This document shows positions 36,169-42,597 of a DNA stretch of 64,000 nt, piece by piece. The DNA comes from a virus. Below the pieces are notes generated by a model. That model had not been told where the DNA came from and did no database searches. It saw only the letters and a program-made list of their open reading frames with translations. The position numbers and the translations under genes are program-made. The stretch spans positions 1-64,000 of the IMG/VR virus record IMGVR_UViG_3300022752_005266; one strand, written 5' to 3'. How positions within the stretch are numbered: the first letter of the stretch is position 1; each line of letters starts with the position of its first letter.

Positions 36169-37074
36169 TTAGCTGTTGGCCCACTTCGTCGGGACGACGT
36201 GCCCCGGACCCCACGGCGTGGTCTGGACGGCGATGCGACGGCCGCTCTTGTCGGCCCCTGGGAAGGCCGCGAGGTCCTGAAGACGCTTCTCGGGGCACCA
36301 ATAGAAGTAAATCGGGGTGCCATCGACCATTCCCCAGTACCGGAACCAGCCATTTTGGCTGTAATAGTCGTGCAGAACCGCCTCCGGGACCGGGATCTTG
36401 TCGCTCGGGCTGCATTTCGTCCAGCCTTCGGGCGTTTCGTACACGTCGGCGTCCGGATCGGGCGTCGGAATGACGTCTTCGGGGCCCGGATCGGCCGATT
36501 TCGCCGCGATTTCGGGCTTTCCGGCGCCGTTTTTGGTCGAATGCGCCCGCTGAAGCGCGTCCAGACCCCGGATCAAGGCCATCCGACCCACCGTTTCCGC
36601 CGAAACTTCGACGCCCAGCTCCTTGACATGCGGGAGCGCCTTGATAGTAGGAATAAGCGCCTCGATCTGTGCCTGAATATCTGGTTCGAGCGTGAGCACG
36701 AGCATGCTCTTGGCGGCCGGCCCGCTCTTTGTGACGGTCCAACCGCGCACATCGGCCAGTTTCGCCGGCTCGGGCGGCGCGATGGGCAGGTTCCAGCGCG
36801 ACGTTTCGTCCAGTTCGACGCGCGACGATGCCTTCTCGGGCAAAGAATGGGTGGCCTGCGCGTCAGCGCGGGCCGCCCATTCTTTGAGCTGGCTCATGCC
36901 GGTGGGCCCGACGCCCGGAATCGCGGAACCCCGCGCACTCGTGGTTGCAGAGGGGGGTGCGTCAGCGCCCCCCTCTCCGGCCAGGAGCGCGTGGATGTCG
37001 GTGTCGGTCGTGATTCCCGCGTTCAGCAGGGAGTTGCGGAGTCGTAAGGGCAAGGGCAGATCGCGGACGTGCAT
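36169..37074 (-). CDS. Protein with N-terminal helix-hairpin-helix domain like RNA polymerase alpha-CTD
   Basis: The product is 301 residues from ATG 37074 with GGAGG upstream. Residues 4-33 (DLPLPLRLRNSLLNAGITT, then DIHALL) and 51-68 (AIPGVGPTGMSQLKEWA) follow the alpha-CTD pattern of two helix-hairpin-helix units, with an Ala/Ser insert between them. The middle is helical (about 130-190), and a Trp/Tyr-rich C-terminal region ends in WANS. In bacteria this fold binds upstream promoter DNA and activators. A phage protein with it could modulate host RNA polymerase or bind DNA. Only the fold match was seen; the effect on transcription is inference. Confidence 0.5.
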   Translation of the reverse strand: MHVRDLPLPLRLRNSLLNAGITTDTDIHALLAGEGGADAPPSATTSARGSAIPGVGPTGMSQLKEWAARADAQATHSLPEKASSRVELDETSRWNLPIAPPEPAKLADVRGWTVTKSGPAAKSMLVLTLEPDIQAQIEALIPTIKALPHVKELGVEVSAETVGRMALIRGLDALQRAHSTKNGAGKPEIAAKSADPGPEDVIPTPDPDADVYETPEGWTKCSPSDKIPVPEAVLHDYYSQNGWFRYWGMVDGTPIYFYWCPEKRLQDLAAFPGADKSGRRIAVQTTPWGPGHVVPTKWANS

Positions 37075-37856
37075 GGGACCTCCGCGGCGACCATAACGCG
37101 GTGGTATGGTGATTGGCGAGAATCGTGGCGATATTTCTGGGAAAGTGGCGTGGGTCCCTCAACCGTAGCGGTATGGGTGGGGGGATTTTTGCGTGCGTCA
37201 GAAAGAGCGCTCCCAGAATGGGGTCCCCATTGTGTTTCCGGCGGGTGTGGTGCCTTGCCTCGATGTTGTTGTTGATTCGGCGTTGTCTCTTCGACAACGC
37301 TGTCTGCCCCGCGAGGCTCCGGCGGTCGGGGCAGCCGAGGGCGGCTGCCGCGGTGGGGTGGGCGGGCGGACGGCGGCGGGCGGTCCGTCCCAGCGCGGCG
37401 CCGCGGCGGAGGAGCGCTCGGCGCGGCGGGCCGTCGTGGTCCGTCGTGCCCGCCAACCGGCGGGGAGGAGCGGCGGCTCACCGGGCGACCGTCACGGCCC
37501 GCCGGTTCCCCCGCGACTCCCGCCGCGGCTGCGCCGCAGCGCTCCCCGCGGGGTCAGGGTAGACGCCGCGGCGGCGGAGCGGCGGCGCGCCCCGTGCCCT
37601 TGACGGCGGATCGCGCGTAGCCGCACTGGGAAGCGCTACAGGACACGTCAACCACGGGGGTATACCTACCCCTTGCCTACCCCGTCCGCGTGCCTTCCAG
37701 CGTGTTTTGCAGGTTCAAGGCCGATTCTTCGAGGCGCCGATCTCGAGGTGGGGGCGCCGCGGCGTGGAGCTTGACGGGTCGACCGCCCCGGTATAGCTTG
37801 ACGGTGCGGGGTCCGATCCCCCGCTGTTCCCTCACTCAAGCAACGGAGTCTCCACC
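37075..37856 (+). other. Long GC-rich non-coding spacer
   Basis: This is 782 bases without a credible gene. It contains an AACCGTAGCGGTA palindrome-like site (37161-37173), the palindrome AATGGGG-T-CCCCATT (37217-37231) and an 8-bp hairpin GCGTTGTC/GACAACGC (37280-37300). Very GC-rich low-complexity DNA follows (37310-37590), then TAGCCGCACTGGGAAGCG (37618-37635), which recurs at 41192, and the palindrome GGTATACC near 37658. The downstream end holds the promoter-like site and hairpin before the gene at 37857. Confidence 0.7.
37771..37803 (+). promoter_or_regulatory. TTGACG...CGGTA regulatory site, tandem
   Basis: TTGACG (37771-37776) is followed by ACCG-CCC-CGGT (37782-37792) running into TATAGC, then a second TTGACG (37798-37803). 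The same arrangement occurs at 39825. The -35 to TATAGC distance is only 15, so the true -10 may instead be TAGCTT at spacing 17. A hairpin GCGGGG/CCCCGC (37806-37824) follows before the gene. Confidence 0.5.
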
Positions 37857-38207
37857 ATGGCCACCGCTTCCTTTCATCCCCTCTCGTTCGCCGATGACAC
37901 CCTGTGGGACGCCGCGGAGAAGCTCGCCGAGCGTGCGGACGCGGCCGATCGCGCCGCGCGGCGCTGCGAGGACCGCGCGCGGTCGATCGCGGGCGCCGAT
38001 CCGCGCGGAACGGACGACGCGGCCGAATGGCTCGCCGCGGCCCGGGAGCACACGCGCGCCGCGGCCCTGTACCTCGACGCCGCGGCCCTGTTCCGCGAGA
38101 ACGGCCACCCGTGCCTCGGTGGGAACCACGCCGCATGCGCGGAGGAGTCGCTCCGCGACGCGGCCCGCGCCGCCGGGGTCCACGCGTCACTGACAACCAC
38201 GCGGTAG
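37857..38207 (+). CDS. Hypothetical helical protein, 116 residues
   Basis: The ATG at 37857 follows GCAACGGAGTCT, the ribosome site shared by several genes here. The product is Ala/Arg-rich and alpha-helical. Residues about 40-75 share spaced identities with the 77-residue protein at 38517 (RA, DP, D, W and R in register), suggesting distant paralogy. It is the first gene of the accessory run. No family was recognised. Confidence 0.6.
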   Translation: MATASFHPLSFADDTLWDAAEKLAERADAADRAARRCEDRARSIAGADPRGTDDAAEWLAAAREHTRAAALYLDAAALFRENGHPCLGGNHAACAEESLRDAARAAGVHASLTTTR

Positions 38208-38211
38208 CCGC

Positions 38212-38310
38212 CCCGCATCCCCCCGCGAGGGGGGATGCCGCTCCGAGCCCCGTACCGCGGGGCTCCGACCGGCATCCCGCCGGAACCCAAGCAACGGAGT
38301 CTCAATCATG
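38212..38310 (+). repeat. 99-bp direct repeat, copy 1 (5' leader with competing hairpins)
   Basis: This is identical to 38754-38852 and ends exactly with the ATG of the next gene. Hairpin A pairs GCATCCCCCC with GGGGGGATGC around a GCGA tetraloop (38215-38238). An alternative outer stem pairs GGGATGCCG (38232-38240) with CGGCATCCC (38270-38278) around an inner hairpin GAGCCCCG/CGGGGCTC (38245-38265). The two structures share bases and cannot both form. The ribosome site GGAGTCT lies in the last 20 bases. Confidence 0.85.
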
Positions 38311-38520
38311 CCTGCTGCCACCCCCACCACGATCATCGCGTGGGATCCTGAATGGGAGGAGTACACCGTCAAGCGCGGCCGCGCGTCGCACCATACCGAC
38401 GCGTACGACGACGCGGTGCAAACCGCGGCCGTCATGGCCAACGGCGGCGCGATCGTCGACCGCGTGCCGAAGGCGCGCCGGCGCCTCCCGGCATGGCTCG
38501 CGGTCGGAGGTGCGAAGTGA
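38308..38520 (+). CDS. Hypothetical protein, 70 residues
   Basis: This is the first gene of the first repeat module; its ATG is the end of the 99-bp repeat. The N-terminus (TTIIAWDPEWEEYTVKRG) looks beta-type, followed by a helix and a basic segment (PKARRRLPAWLAVGGAK). The last five residues, VGGAK, are encoded by a junction sequence shared with the gene ending at 39185 (VGGAE). Its stop overlaps the next GTG start. No family was recognised. Confidence 0.6.
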   Translation: MPAATPTTIIAWDPEWEEYTVKRGRASHHTDAYDDAVQTAAVMANGGAIVDRVPKARRRLPAWLAVGGAK

Positions 38521-38750
38521 CCGCGGTCGACCCGTCGCACGTCGACGCGTGTCTCAACTACGCCCGCCGCGCGGAGCGGGATGCGCGCAACTACGATCGG
38601 CGCGCCGCGCACTTCGCGGCGATCGACCCCGACGCCTACGCCGACCTGATCGCGTGGCGCCGCGACGGCGCCCGGTATCACCGCCGGTGGGCGGGCTTTT
38701 GGCGCCGGTGGGCGCGCACCGGGCGCCAACCCCGCCTACCGGTCGAGTAA
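38517..38750 (+). CDS. Hypothetical helical protein, 77 residues, GTG start
   Basis: GTG 38517 overlaps the previous stop (GTGA), with GGAGG six bases upstream. The product is Arg/Ala/Trp-rich and helical (DGARYHRRWAGFWRRWARTG) and strongly basic. It shares spaced identities with the 116-residue protein at 37857. It is the second gene of the first repeat module. DNA or RNA binding is possible from its charge but not shown. Confidence 0.6.
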   Translation: MTAVDPSHVDACLNYARRAERDARNYDRRAAHFAAIDPDAYADLIAWRRDGARYHRRWAGFWRRWARTGRQPRLPVE

Positions 38751-38753
38751 CCG

Positions 38754-38852
38754 CCCGCATCCCCCCGCGAGGGGGGATGCCGCTCCGAGCCCCGTACCGC
38801 GGGGCTCCGACCGGCATCCCGCCGGAACCCAAGCAACGGAGTCTCAATCATG
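38754..38852 (+). repeat. 99-bp direct repeat, copy 2
   Basis: This is an exact copy of 38212-38310, shifted by 542 bases, with the same alternative hairpins and the same ribosome site, again ending in the ATG of the next gene. Identity over non-coding sequence with different downstream coding sequence suggests recent duplication or recombination at the leader. Confidence 0.85.
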
Positions 38853-39185
38853 CGTTCCCCTGACAACCGCCGCCGCGAGATCGCGCGGTTCCCGATCCCC
38901 GGCACCGACGTGGTGACCGTCGTGACCGTGTCCTACCCCTCGATCAACGGACTGCGCCGCGTCTACTCGGTAAGCGCGCAGCCTACGACGTTCGAGTCGT
39001 GGGATCACGGCACGATCGCCCGCTACGTCCCGTCGGAAGGCTACCGGACGGTGATCGGAGAGGCGCCGCGCTACTCGGCGCGCACGCTCGACACCTACGC
39101 GGCGGACCCGGAAGTGCTCGCGATCGGGCGGCGCATGCACGCGCGGATCCTCGCGGACCGCGGGATCGTCGGAGGTGCGGAGTGA
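38850..39185 (+). CDS. Hypothetical protein, 111 residues
   Basis: This is the first gene of the second repeat module. The N-terminal half is beta-type (FPIPGTDVVTVVTVSYPS), the middle contains PTTFESWDHGTIARYVPSEG, and the C-terminus is helical, ending VGGAE. Its stop overlaps a GTG start through the same GGAGGTGCG-(A/G)-AGTGACCGCG junction seen at 38505-38524. No family was recognised. Confidence 0.6.
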   Translation: MRSPDNRRREIARFPIPGTDVVTVVTVSYPSINGLRRVYSVSAQPTTFESWDHGTIARYVPSEGYRTVIGEAPRYSARTLDTYAADPEVLAIGRRMHARILADRGIVGGAE

Positions 39186-39454
39186 CCGCGCGCCCGGTGC
39201 GGATCGACACCGACGCGCGGAGCGGGAAGCGCTCCGCCGTAGCGGCCGCGTGGCGCCGGATCGAAGCGCTCCGCGTCCGCGGCTACACCGTCGACGCGGA
39301 CGGGCGGTGGACCTACGTTGCGATCGACGACTGGATCGGCGCGCGCAACGGCTACCCGTGGCGCCGTCAACCGGTTGACGGCCCGGTCGATCACGCGCGT
39401 GAGATGGCGCTATGCCGGTACGTCGCGATCGGCGGACACTTTCCGCCCGTGTAG
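39182..39454 (+). CDS. Hypothetical protein, 90 residues, GTG start
   Basis: GTG 39182 is translationally coupled to the previous gene. The product has a basic helical segment (SGKRSAVAAAWRRIEALRVR), then GYTVDADGRWTYVAIDDW, and ends in VAIGGHFPPV. It is the second gene of the second repeat module and is followed by a hairpin resembling a terminator (39481-39512). No family was recognised. Confidence 0.6.
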   Translation: MTARPVRIDTDARSGKRSAVAAAWRRIEALRVRGYTVDADGRWTYVAIDDWIGARNGYPWRRQPVDGPVDHAREMALCRYVAIGGHFPPV

Positions 39455-39480
39455 CGCTCCGCCCCGCTCCGCCCGCCTTG

Positions 39481-39512
39481 ACGGCCCGCCCGGTAACCCC
39501 GCGGCGGGCCGT
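39481..39512 (+). terminator. Terminator-like hairpin
   Basis: ACGGCCCGCC (39481-39490) pairs perfectly with GGCGGGCCGT (39503-39512), loop of 12, followed by TCGCGTT. There is no long U run. A similar hairpin followed by TTCGCGTTT is found at 41150-41183, so the pair may be the terminators of the two gene groups. Confidence 0.5.
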
Positions 39513-39683
39513 TCGCGTTGGGGCGCCGCGGCCCCGTAGCGCGCGCCGGCGGGGCCGCGCGCAGCGCGCTCCGTGTCCGGCGGTCCGGCGGCGCCTCCCT
39601 TGTGTCCGGGGTCCGGGGAAGGGGTACGGGTCCGGCGGGCCGGCGGCGCGTCCGGTGTCCGGCCGGCGGGGCCTCCCTGCGTC

Positions 39684-39810
39684 ACGCGTCCGGCGGACCG
39701 GCGGACCGGGCGACCGGCGGACCGGCGGACCGGACCGGGCGACCGGCGGACCGGCGGACCGGACCGGCGGACCGGACCGGCGCCGCCCGGGCGAACCGGG
39801 CCGGCGGACC
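39684..39810 (+). repeat. Low-complexity GACCGGCG tandem array
   Basis: About 125 bases consist of degenerate 8-9-base units (CGGCGGACCGG, GGGCGACCGG). Composition is nearly pure C/G with regularly spaced A. It lies just upstream of the regulatory site at 39825. Similar GTCCGGCGG units flank it and recur at 41215-41350. Confidence 0.8.
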
Positions 39811-39824
39811 GATCGCGAGCGCGC

Positions 39825-39868
39825 TTGACGGTCGAACCGCGCCGGTATAGCTTGACCATGCCGGTATC
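39825..39868 (+). promoter_or_regulatory. TTGACG...CGGTA regulatory site, tandem
   Basis: TTGACG (39825-39830), then ACCG-CGC-CGGT (39836-39846) running into TATAG, then TTGACC and a second CCGGTATCC (to 39868). The layout is nearly the same as at 37771. It precedes the gene at 39893 by about 25 bases. Confidence 0.5.
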
Positions 39869-39892
39869 CTTTCCCGGCGCAACGGAGTCTGA

Positions 39893-40708
39893 ATGTCCCT
39901 CTCGATCGCGGCCCTTCCTTCGGGCTATGTCCTCTACCGCGGCCCCTCTCGCTTCACCGGTGAGCCGATCGTCATCGTCGCGACCGGTATCAAGCGCAAG
40001 TCTGGCAACGTAAAGACGGGCTATCTGGTCCAGACGTGGATCCTTCCGATCGGCGCGGACGGCGCCGCTATCCTCCCGCACGTCGCGGTCCGGACCGGCG
40101 CCGCGCGTTGCGTATGCGGGCGCTGCCCGCTCCTCGGGAACGGCTGCTATGTGCGGCTCGACACCGCGCCGCGTGCCGTTGCGGACGCGTTCAACCGCGG
40201 CCGGTACCCGGACGCGTCGCCCGAAACGGTCGGCGCGATCGTCGCGGCGCACGTGCGCGCCGGCCGGATCGACGGCTTCCGGATCGGATCGTGGGGTGAC
40301 GGCGCCGCGGCGCCGGCGGATACCTGGGCTCCGATCGTGTCCGCGGTCCGCGCCGCGGGTGGGGTGACGCCCGGCTACACGCATGCATGGACGGAGCGCT
40401 ACGCTACGCGGCCGGAAGCGGTCGCGAGCGCGGACGCCTACGGCTTCCTCATGGCAAGCGCGCACGGCCCCGCGGATCGGCTCCGGGCGCGCGCCGCCGG
40501 CTTCCGGGCGTTTACGCTCCTCGCGAAGGAAGAGCGTGTTCCCGGCGCGTTCCTGTGCCCCGCGACCGAGGAAACGGACTACCGTAAGACGTGCGGCGCG
40601 TGCGGCGCGTGCGACGGAAAGCGCGGCGCCGACGACCGGCGCGCCGACCCGGTGATCGTCGTGCACGGTGCCGCTTCGAAGCGTGCCGCCGCTACCCTGA
40701 CCGCCTAA
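39893..40708 (+). CDS. Conserved phage protein with cysteine clusters, unknown function
   Basis: The product is 271 residues from ATG 39893 with CAACGGAGTCT upstream. The N-terminal part (YVLYRGPSRFTGEPIVIVAT, then GNVKTGYLVQTWIL) and ARCVCGRCPLLGNGCYVRLD follow a layout I recall from a phage family. In that family a C-x-C-x2-C-x5-C cluster precedes a conserved core. A second cluster, KTCGACGACDGKRG, lies near the C-terminus. GSWGD and WTERYATRPEA sit between. The cysteines suggest metal binding. I do not know the enzyme activity. Confidence 0.65.
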   Translation: MSLSIAALPSGYVLYRGPSRFTGEPIVIVATGIKRKSGNVKTGYLVQTWILPIGADGAAILPHVAVRTGAARCVCGRCPLLGNGCYVRLDTAPRAVADAFNRGRYPDASPETVGAIVAAHVRAGRIDGFRIGSWGDGAAAPADTWAPIVSAVRAAGGVTPGYTHAWTERYATRPEAVASADAYGFLMASAHGPADRLRARAAGFRAFTLLAKEERVPGAFLCPATEETDYRKTCGACGACDGKRGADDRRADPVIVVHGAASKRAAATLTA

Positions 40709-40733
40709 CTGACTAAACCACGGAGGTATTCCT

Positions 40734-41048
40734 ATGTCCCCTTTCCAGAAGACCACGATCGAGATCGTCACCGTCGACGGCCGCGAACCCGTCCCCGGCT
40801 ACACCGTCCGCGCCTGCCCGGCGATCGCCGTCACCCGGCGCGCGGCGAACCACCCGTGGACCCTCACCCACGTCCCGACCGGCCGGACGATGTCCCGCAC
40901 GTTCCCGAAGCTCGGCGACGCCAAGCGGACCGCGGCCGCCGTCGCGGAGCTCCTTGCCGGGGTCGACCTGACGACCGACGACCCGGCGGAGGTGGCCGGC
41001 CGGATCATGGCCGTTCCCGGGGCCCGGGCCGCGCTTTTCTACCGGTAG
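40734..41048 (+). CDS. Hypothetical protein, 104 residues
   Basis: The ATG at 40734 follows ACGGAGG. The product has a beta-type N-terminus (TTIEIVTVDGREPVPGYTV), a basic centre and a helical C-terminal half (AAAVAELLAGVDLTTDDPAE). It is followed directly by a 16-bp perfect hairpin (41058-41095). No family was recognised. Confidence 0.6.
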   Translation: MSPFQKTTIEIVTVDGREPVPGYTVRACPAIAVTRRAANHPWTLTHVPTGRTMSRTFPKLGDAKRTAAAVAELLAGVDLTTDDPAEVAGRIMAVPGARAALFYR

Positions 41049-41057
41049 GCCGGAACC

Positions 41058-41095
41058 CCGTATCGTTACGGAGCCTACGCTCCGTAACGATACGG
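41058..41095 (+). other. Perfect 16-bp hairpin after the 104-residue gene
   Basis: CCGTATCGTTACGGAG (41058-41073) pairs without mismatch with CTCCGTAACGATACGG (41080-41095), loop CCTACG. No U run follows, so it is not a standard intrinsic terminator; it may protect the 3' end of the mRNA or be a protein-binding palindrome. Confidence 0.75.
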
Positions 41096-41149
41096 ACCGG
41101 CGCGCGCACCGTCGCCTTCCGTTCTTTCTGACCTGTCAACGCTCCGACG

Positions 41150-41183
41150 CGCCTCCGGCCCGCTTTCCCGCGGTCCGGGGGCG
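41150..41183 (+). terminator. Terminator-like hairpin
   Basis: CGCCTCCGGCCCGC (41150-41163) pairs with GCGGTCCGGGGGCG (41170-41183), 13 of 14 positions including one G-T, loop TTTCCC, followed by TTCGCGTTTA. It lies about 100 bases after the gene ending at 41048. Confidence 0.55.
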
Positions 41184-41767
41184 TTCGCGTTTAGGCGCGC
41201 TGGGAAGCGATATGAGCCGTCCGGCCGGCGACCCTATGCCTACCCCCTACCGGCCCCCCTGCCTTGCCTTACAGCGCGTCCGGCGGGCCTTCCTGCGCGT
41301 CCGGCGGGCGCCTACCCCGGCGTCCGGCGGCCCGGCGTCCGGCTATCCGGGCCGGCGGGTTGCCCTTCCGGGCGCGCCTCCGGCGGAAGTCCGGTTCGAA
41401 CGCCGACTTTCCGGGATGCCGGCGGGCCGGCGGTCGAACCGGCGCCACGAAGCCGCGGACCGCCTCCCGGCGGGCGTCCGGCTTTCCCGGCGTTCGACCG
41501 GCGAAAGTTGCGATCGGCATACTGAACATCTGTGGTGTCAAATATTGAGCATTTCGCGAAAAACCCAGGTTAAACGCCGGTTATTCCTGACCCCGGGGAG
41601 GGTACCTTCTCGACCGTAACGCAAACGGCTAACGATCTTCAGCACATACAGACCCCGGTAGTACTCCGATCTACTTTGTCGTTCCCCTACCACGATCCTC
41701 TCCTCGCTCTGATCCCGTGGGGCCTATTCGCGTTTTTCGCGTCAAGTAGACCCCCCTGCGGACAGGT

Positions 41768-41933
41768 GTAACGCTCTGACCCCCTCTACAATGCCGACGG
41801 GGACGGCATCGTAGCGTTACGTCCCTTGTAACGCCGATTATTCCGCAGCCCTTCGGCGGATTATCGGCGTTCGTTCGTTCGGGATTCAGCGGTTCGGCGA
41901 TTGTCCCCGTGTAACGTCAACAATCGCCGAGCC
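41768..41933. other. Cluster of three long inverted repeats; candidate origin or structured RNA
   Basis: (1) GTAACGCT (41768-41775) and AGCGTTAC (41813-41820) enclose CTAC-A-ATGCCG / CGGCAT-C-GTAG. (2) AACGCCGAT (41830-41838) pairs with ATCGGCGTT (41863-41871), extended by ATTCCGC/GCGGATT with one mismatch and a bulge. (3) GGTTCGGCGATTGT (41891-41904) pairs with ACAATCGCCGAGCC (41920-41933), 14 bp with one G-T. GGCGAT-type units recur between them and again at 41945. No coding frame crosses them. Confidence 0.7.
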
Positions 41934-42027
41934 GTCGGGGTGGTCGGCGATAACGCAGGCTCGAGGCGGACAATCTCGAGGTTGACGGGTGGCCGAACGG
42001 AAAGATGCAGAATCTTACCGCTAAGGG

Positions 42028-42057
42028 TTGACGGGTGGCGGGGCGCCGCGGTAGTAC
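42028..42057 (+). promoter_or_regulatory. Promoter-like TTGACG...CGGTA site
   Basis: TTGACG (42028-42033) is 18 bases from TAGTAC (42052-42057); CGGTA is at 42049-42053. The preceding 14 bases GGTTGACGGGTGGC are repeated 46 bases upstream (41981), and TACCG lies at 42016. It precedes the four-gene operon starting at 42107. Confidence 0.5.
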
Positions 42058-42106
42058 TCTCTCACCGGCAGCCAGTGAGGCGGCCGGCTTCACCCACGGA
42101 GTCAAC

Positions 42107-42451
42107 GTGACCCCCTGCCCCTTCTCTCTCGACGACCTCGACCACGAGGCCACGACCTTCCCCGGCTACGTCGACCGCGGCGACGACCTGAGCCGCCTGC
42201 TCGCCCGGCTCCACGACGCGTGGCGCAACGGCGACGACAACGCCGCGGTGACCGCCTCGGCGCTGCTGGCCTACGCTCGGGCGCTCCGCCTCGAAGCGGT
42301 GGCGCTCGACGAGGCGCGGCGCGAGCAGGACCGCATCCGCGAGGCCTACGGCGCGGCGCGCTGGACGTGCCACAACTACGTGTACATGCCCGGCCTCACC
42401 GACGCCGAACGCGACGAGGCGGCGCAGCTGTTCAACGACGAGGTGGAGTGA
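42107..42451 (+). CDS. Hypothetical protein, 114 residues, GTG start
   Basis: GTG 42107 has ACGGAG upstream; an ATG at 42035 would place the promoter-like site within the gene and is rejected. The product is acidic and helical (LDEARREQDRIREAYGAARW), and ends ERDEAAQLFNDEVE. It is the first of four coupled genes. No family was recognised. Confidence 0.6.
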   Translation: MTPCPFSLDDLDHEATTFPGYVDRGDDLSRLLARLHDAWRNGDDNAAVTASALLAYARALRLEAVALDEARREQDRIREAYGAARWTCHNYVYMPGLTDAERDEAAQLFNDEVE

Positions 42452-42597
42452 TGCGCGCCCGCCTCGCCGTGGCGGCCGGTATCGCCGCCGGTCTTCTCGC
42501 GGCCGTCGTGGCCCACCTCGGCGGCGTGTTCGCCGCCGACCTCGTGGGCTGGGCGGTCGGCTTCTCCACCTTCTTCTCCCTGCGGGGTGTCAAGTGA
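42451..42597 (+). CDS. Small membrane protein, 48 residues
   Basis: ATG 42451 overlaps the preceding stop as TGATG, with GGTGGAG upstream. The protein is almost entirely hydrophobic: residues 3-25 (AVAAGIAAGLLAAVVAHL) and 27-45 (FAADLVGWAVGFSTFFSL) can each span the membrane. Its stop overlaps the next GTG. A membrane-directed early function such as superinfection exclusion is possible; nothing specific was recognised. Confidence 0.65.
   Translation: MRARLAVAAGIAAGLLAAVVAHLGGVFAADLVGWAVGFSTFFSLRGVK

Larger units (their letters stand above)
39455..39892 (+). other. Non-coding spacer with terminator-like hairpin and low-complexity DNA
   Basis: This is 438 bases without a credible gene. It holds a TTGACG...CGGTA site (39478-39495), the hairpin at 39481-39512, a TCCGGCGG-rich stretch (39540-39683), the GACCGGCG array (39684-39810) and the tandem regulatory site at 39825. 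Open frames across it are artefacts of the repetitive GC-rich composition. Confidence 0.7.
41049..42106 (+). other. Long non-coding region, partly AT-richer and highly structured
   Basis: This is about 1,060 bases without a credible gene. In order: a 16-bp hairpin, a terminator-like hairpin, TAGGCGCGCTGGGAAGCG (41192-41209, related to 37618) and TCCGGCGG low-complexity sequence (41215-41500). Then comes the most AT-rich patch of the accessory arm (41515-41580), three long hairpins (41768-41933) and two direct copies of GGTTGACGGGTGGC (41981 and 42027). It is the best candidate in the window for an origin or control region; this is inference. Confidence 0.7.

Noticed and set aside
37113-37603. 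Open frames of 136-149 codons in the spacer before the accessory genes
   Set aside because: No ribosome sites, Arg/Gly-rich products from low-complexity GC DNA, and no neighbours in register.
39684-39810. A CRISPR-like array
   Set aside because: The units are 8-9 bases without spacers of constant length; it is low-complexity tandem DNA.
40734-41048. A function in metal binding or DNA binding for the 104-residue protein
   Set aside because: No cysteine or helix-turn-helix pattern supports it, so it is left as hypothetical.
41264-41619. Open frames of 90-135 codons in the 41.2-41.6 kb region
   Set aside because: They cover TCCGGCGG repeats and hairpin DNA, lack ribosome sites and would be Pro/Arg-rich.
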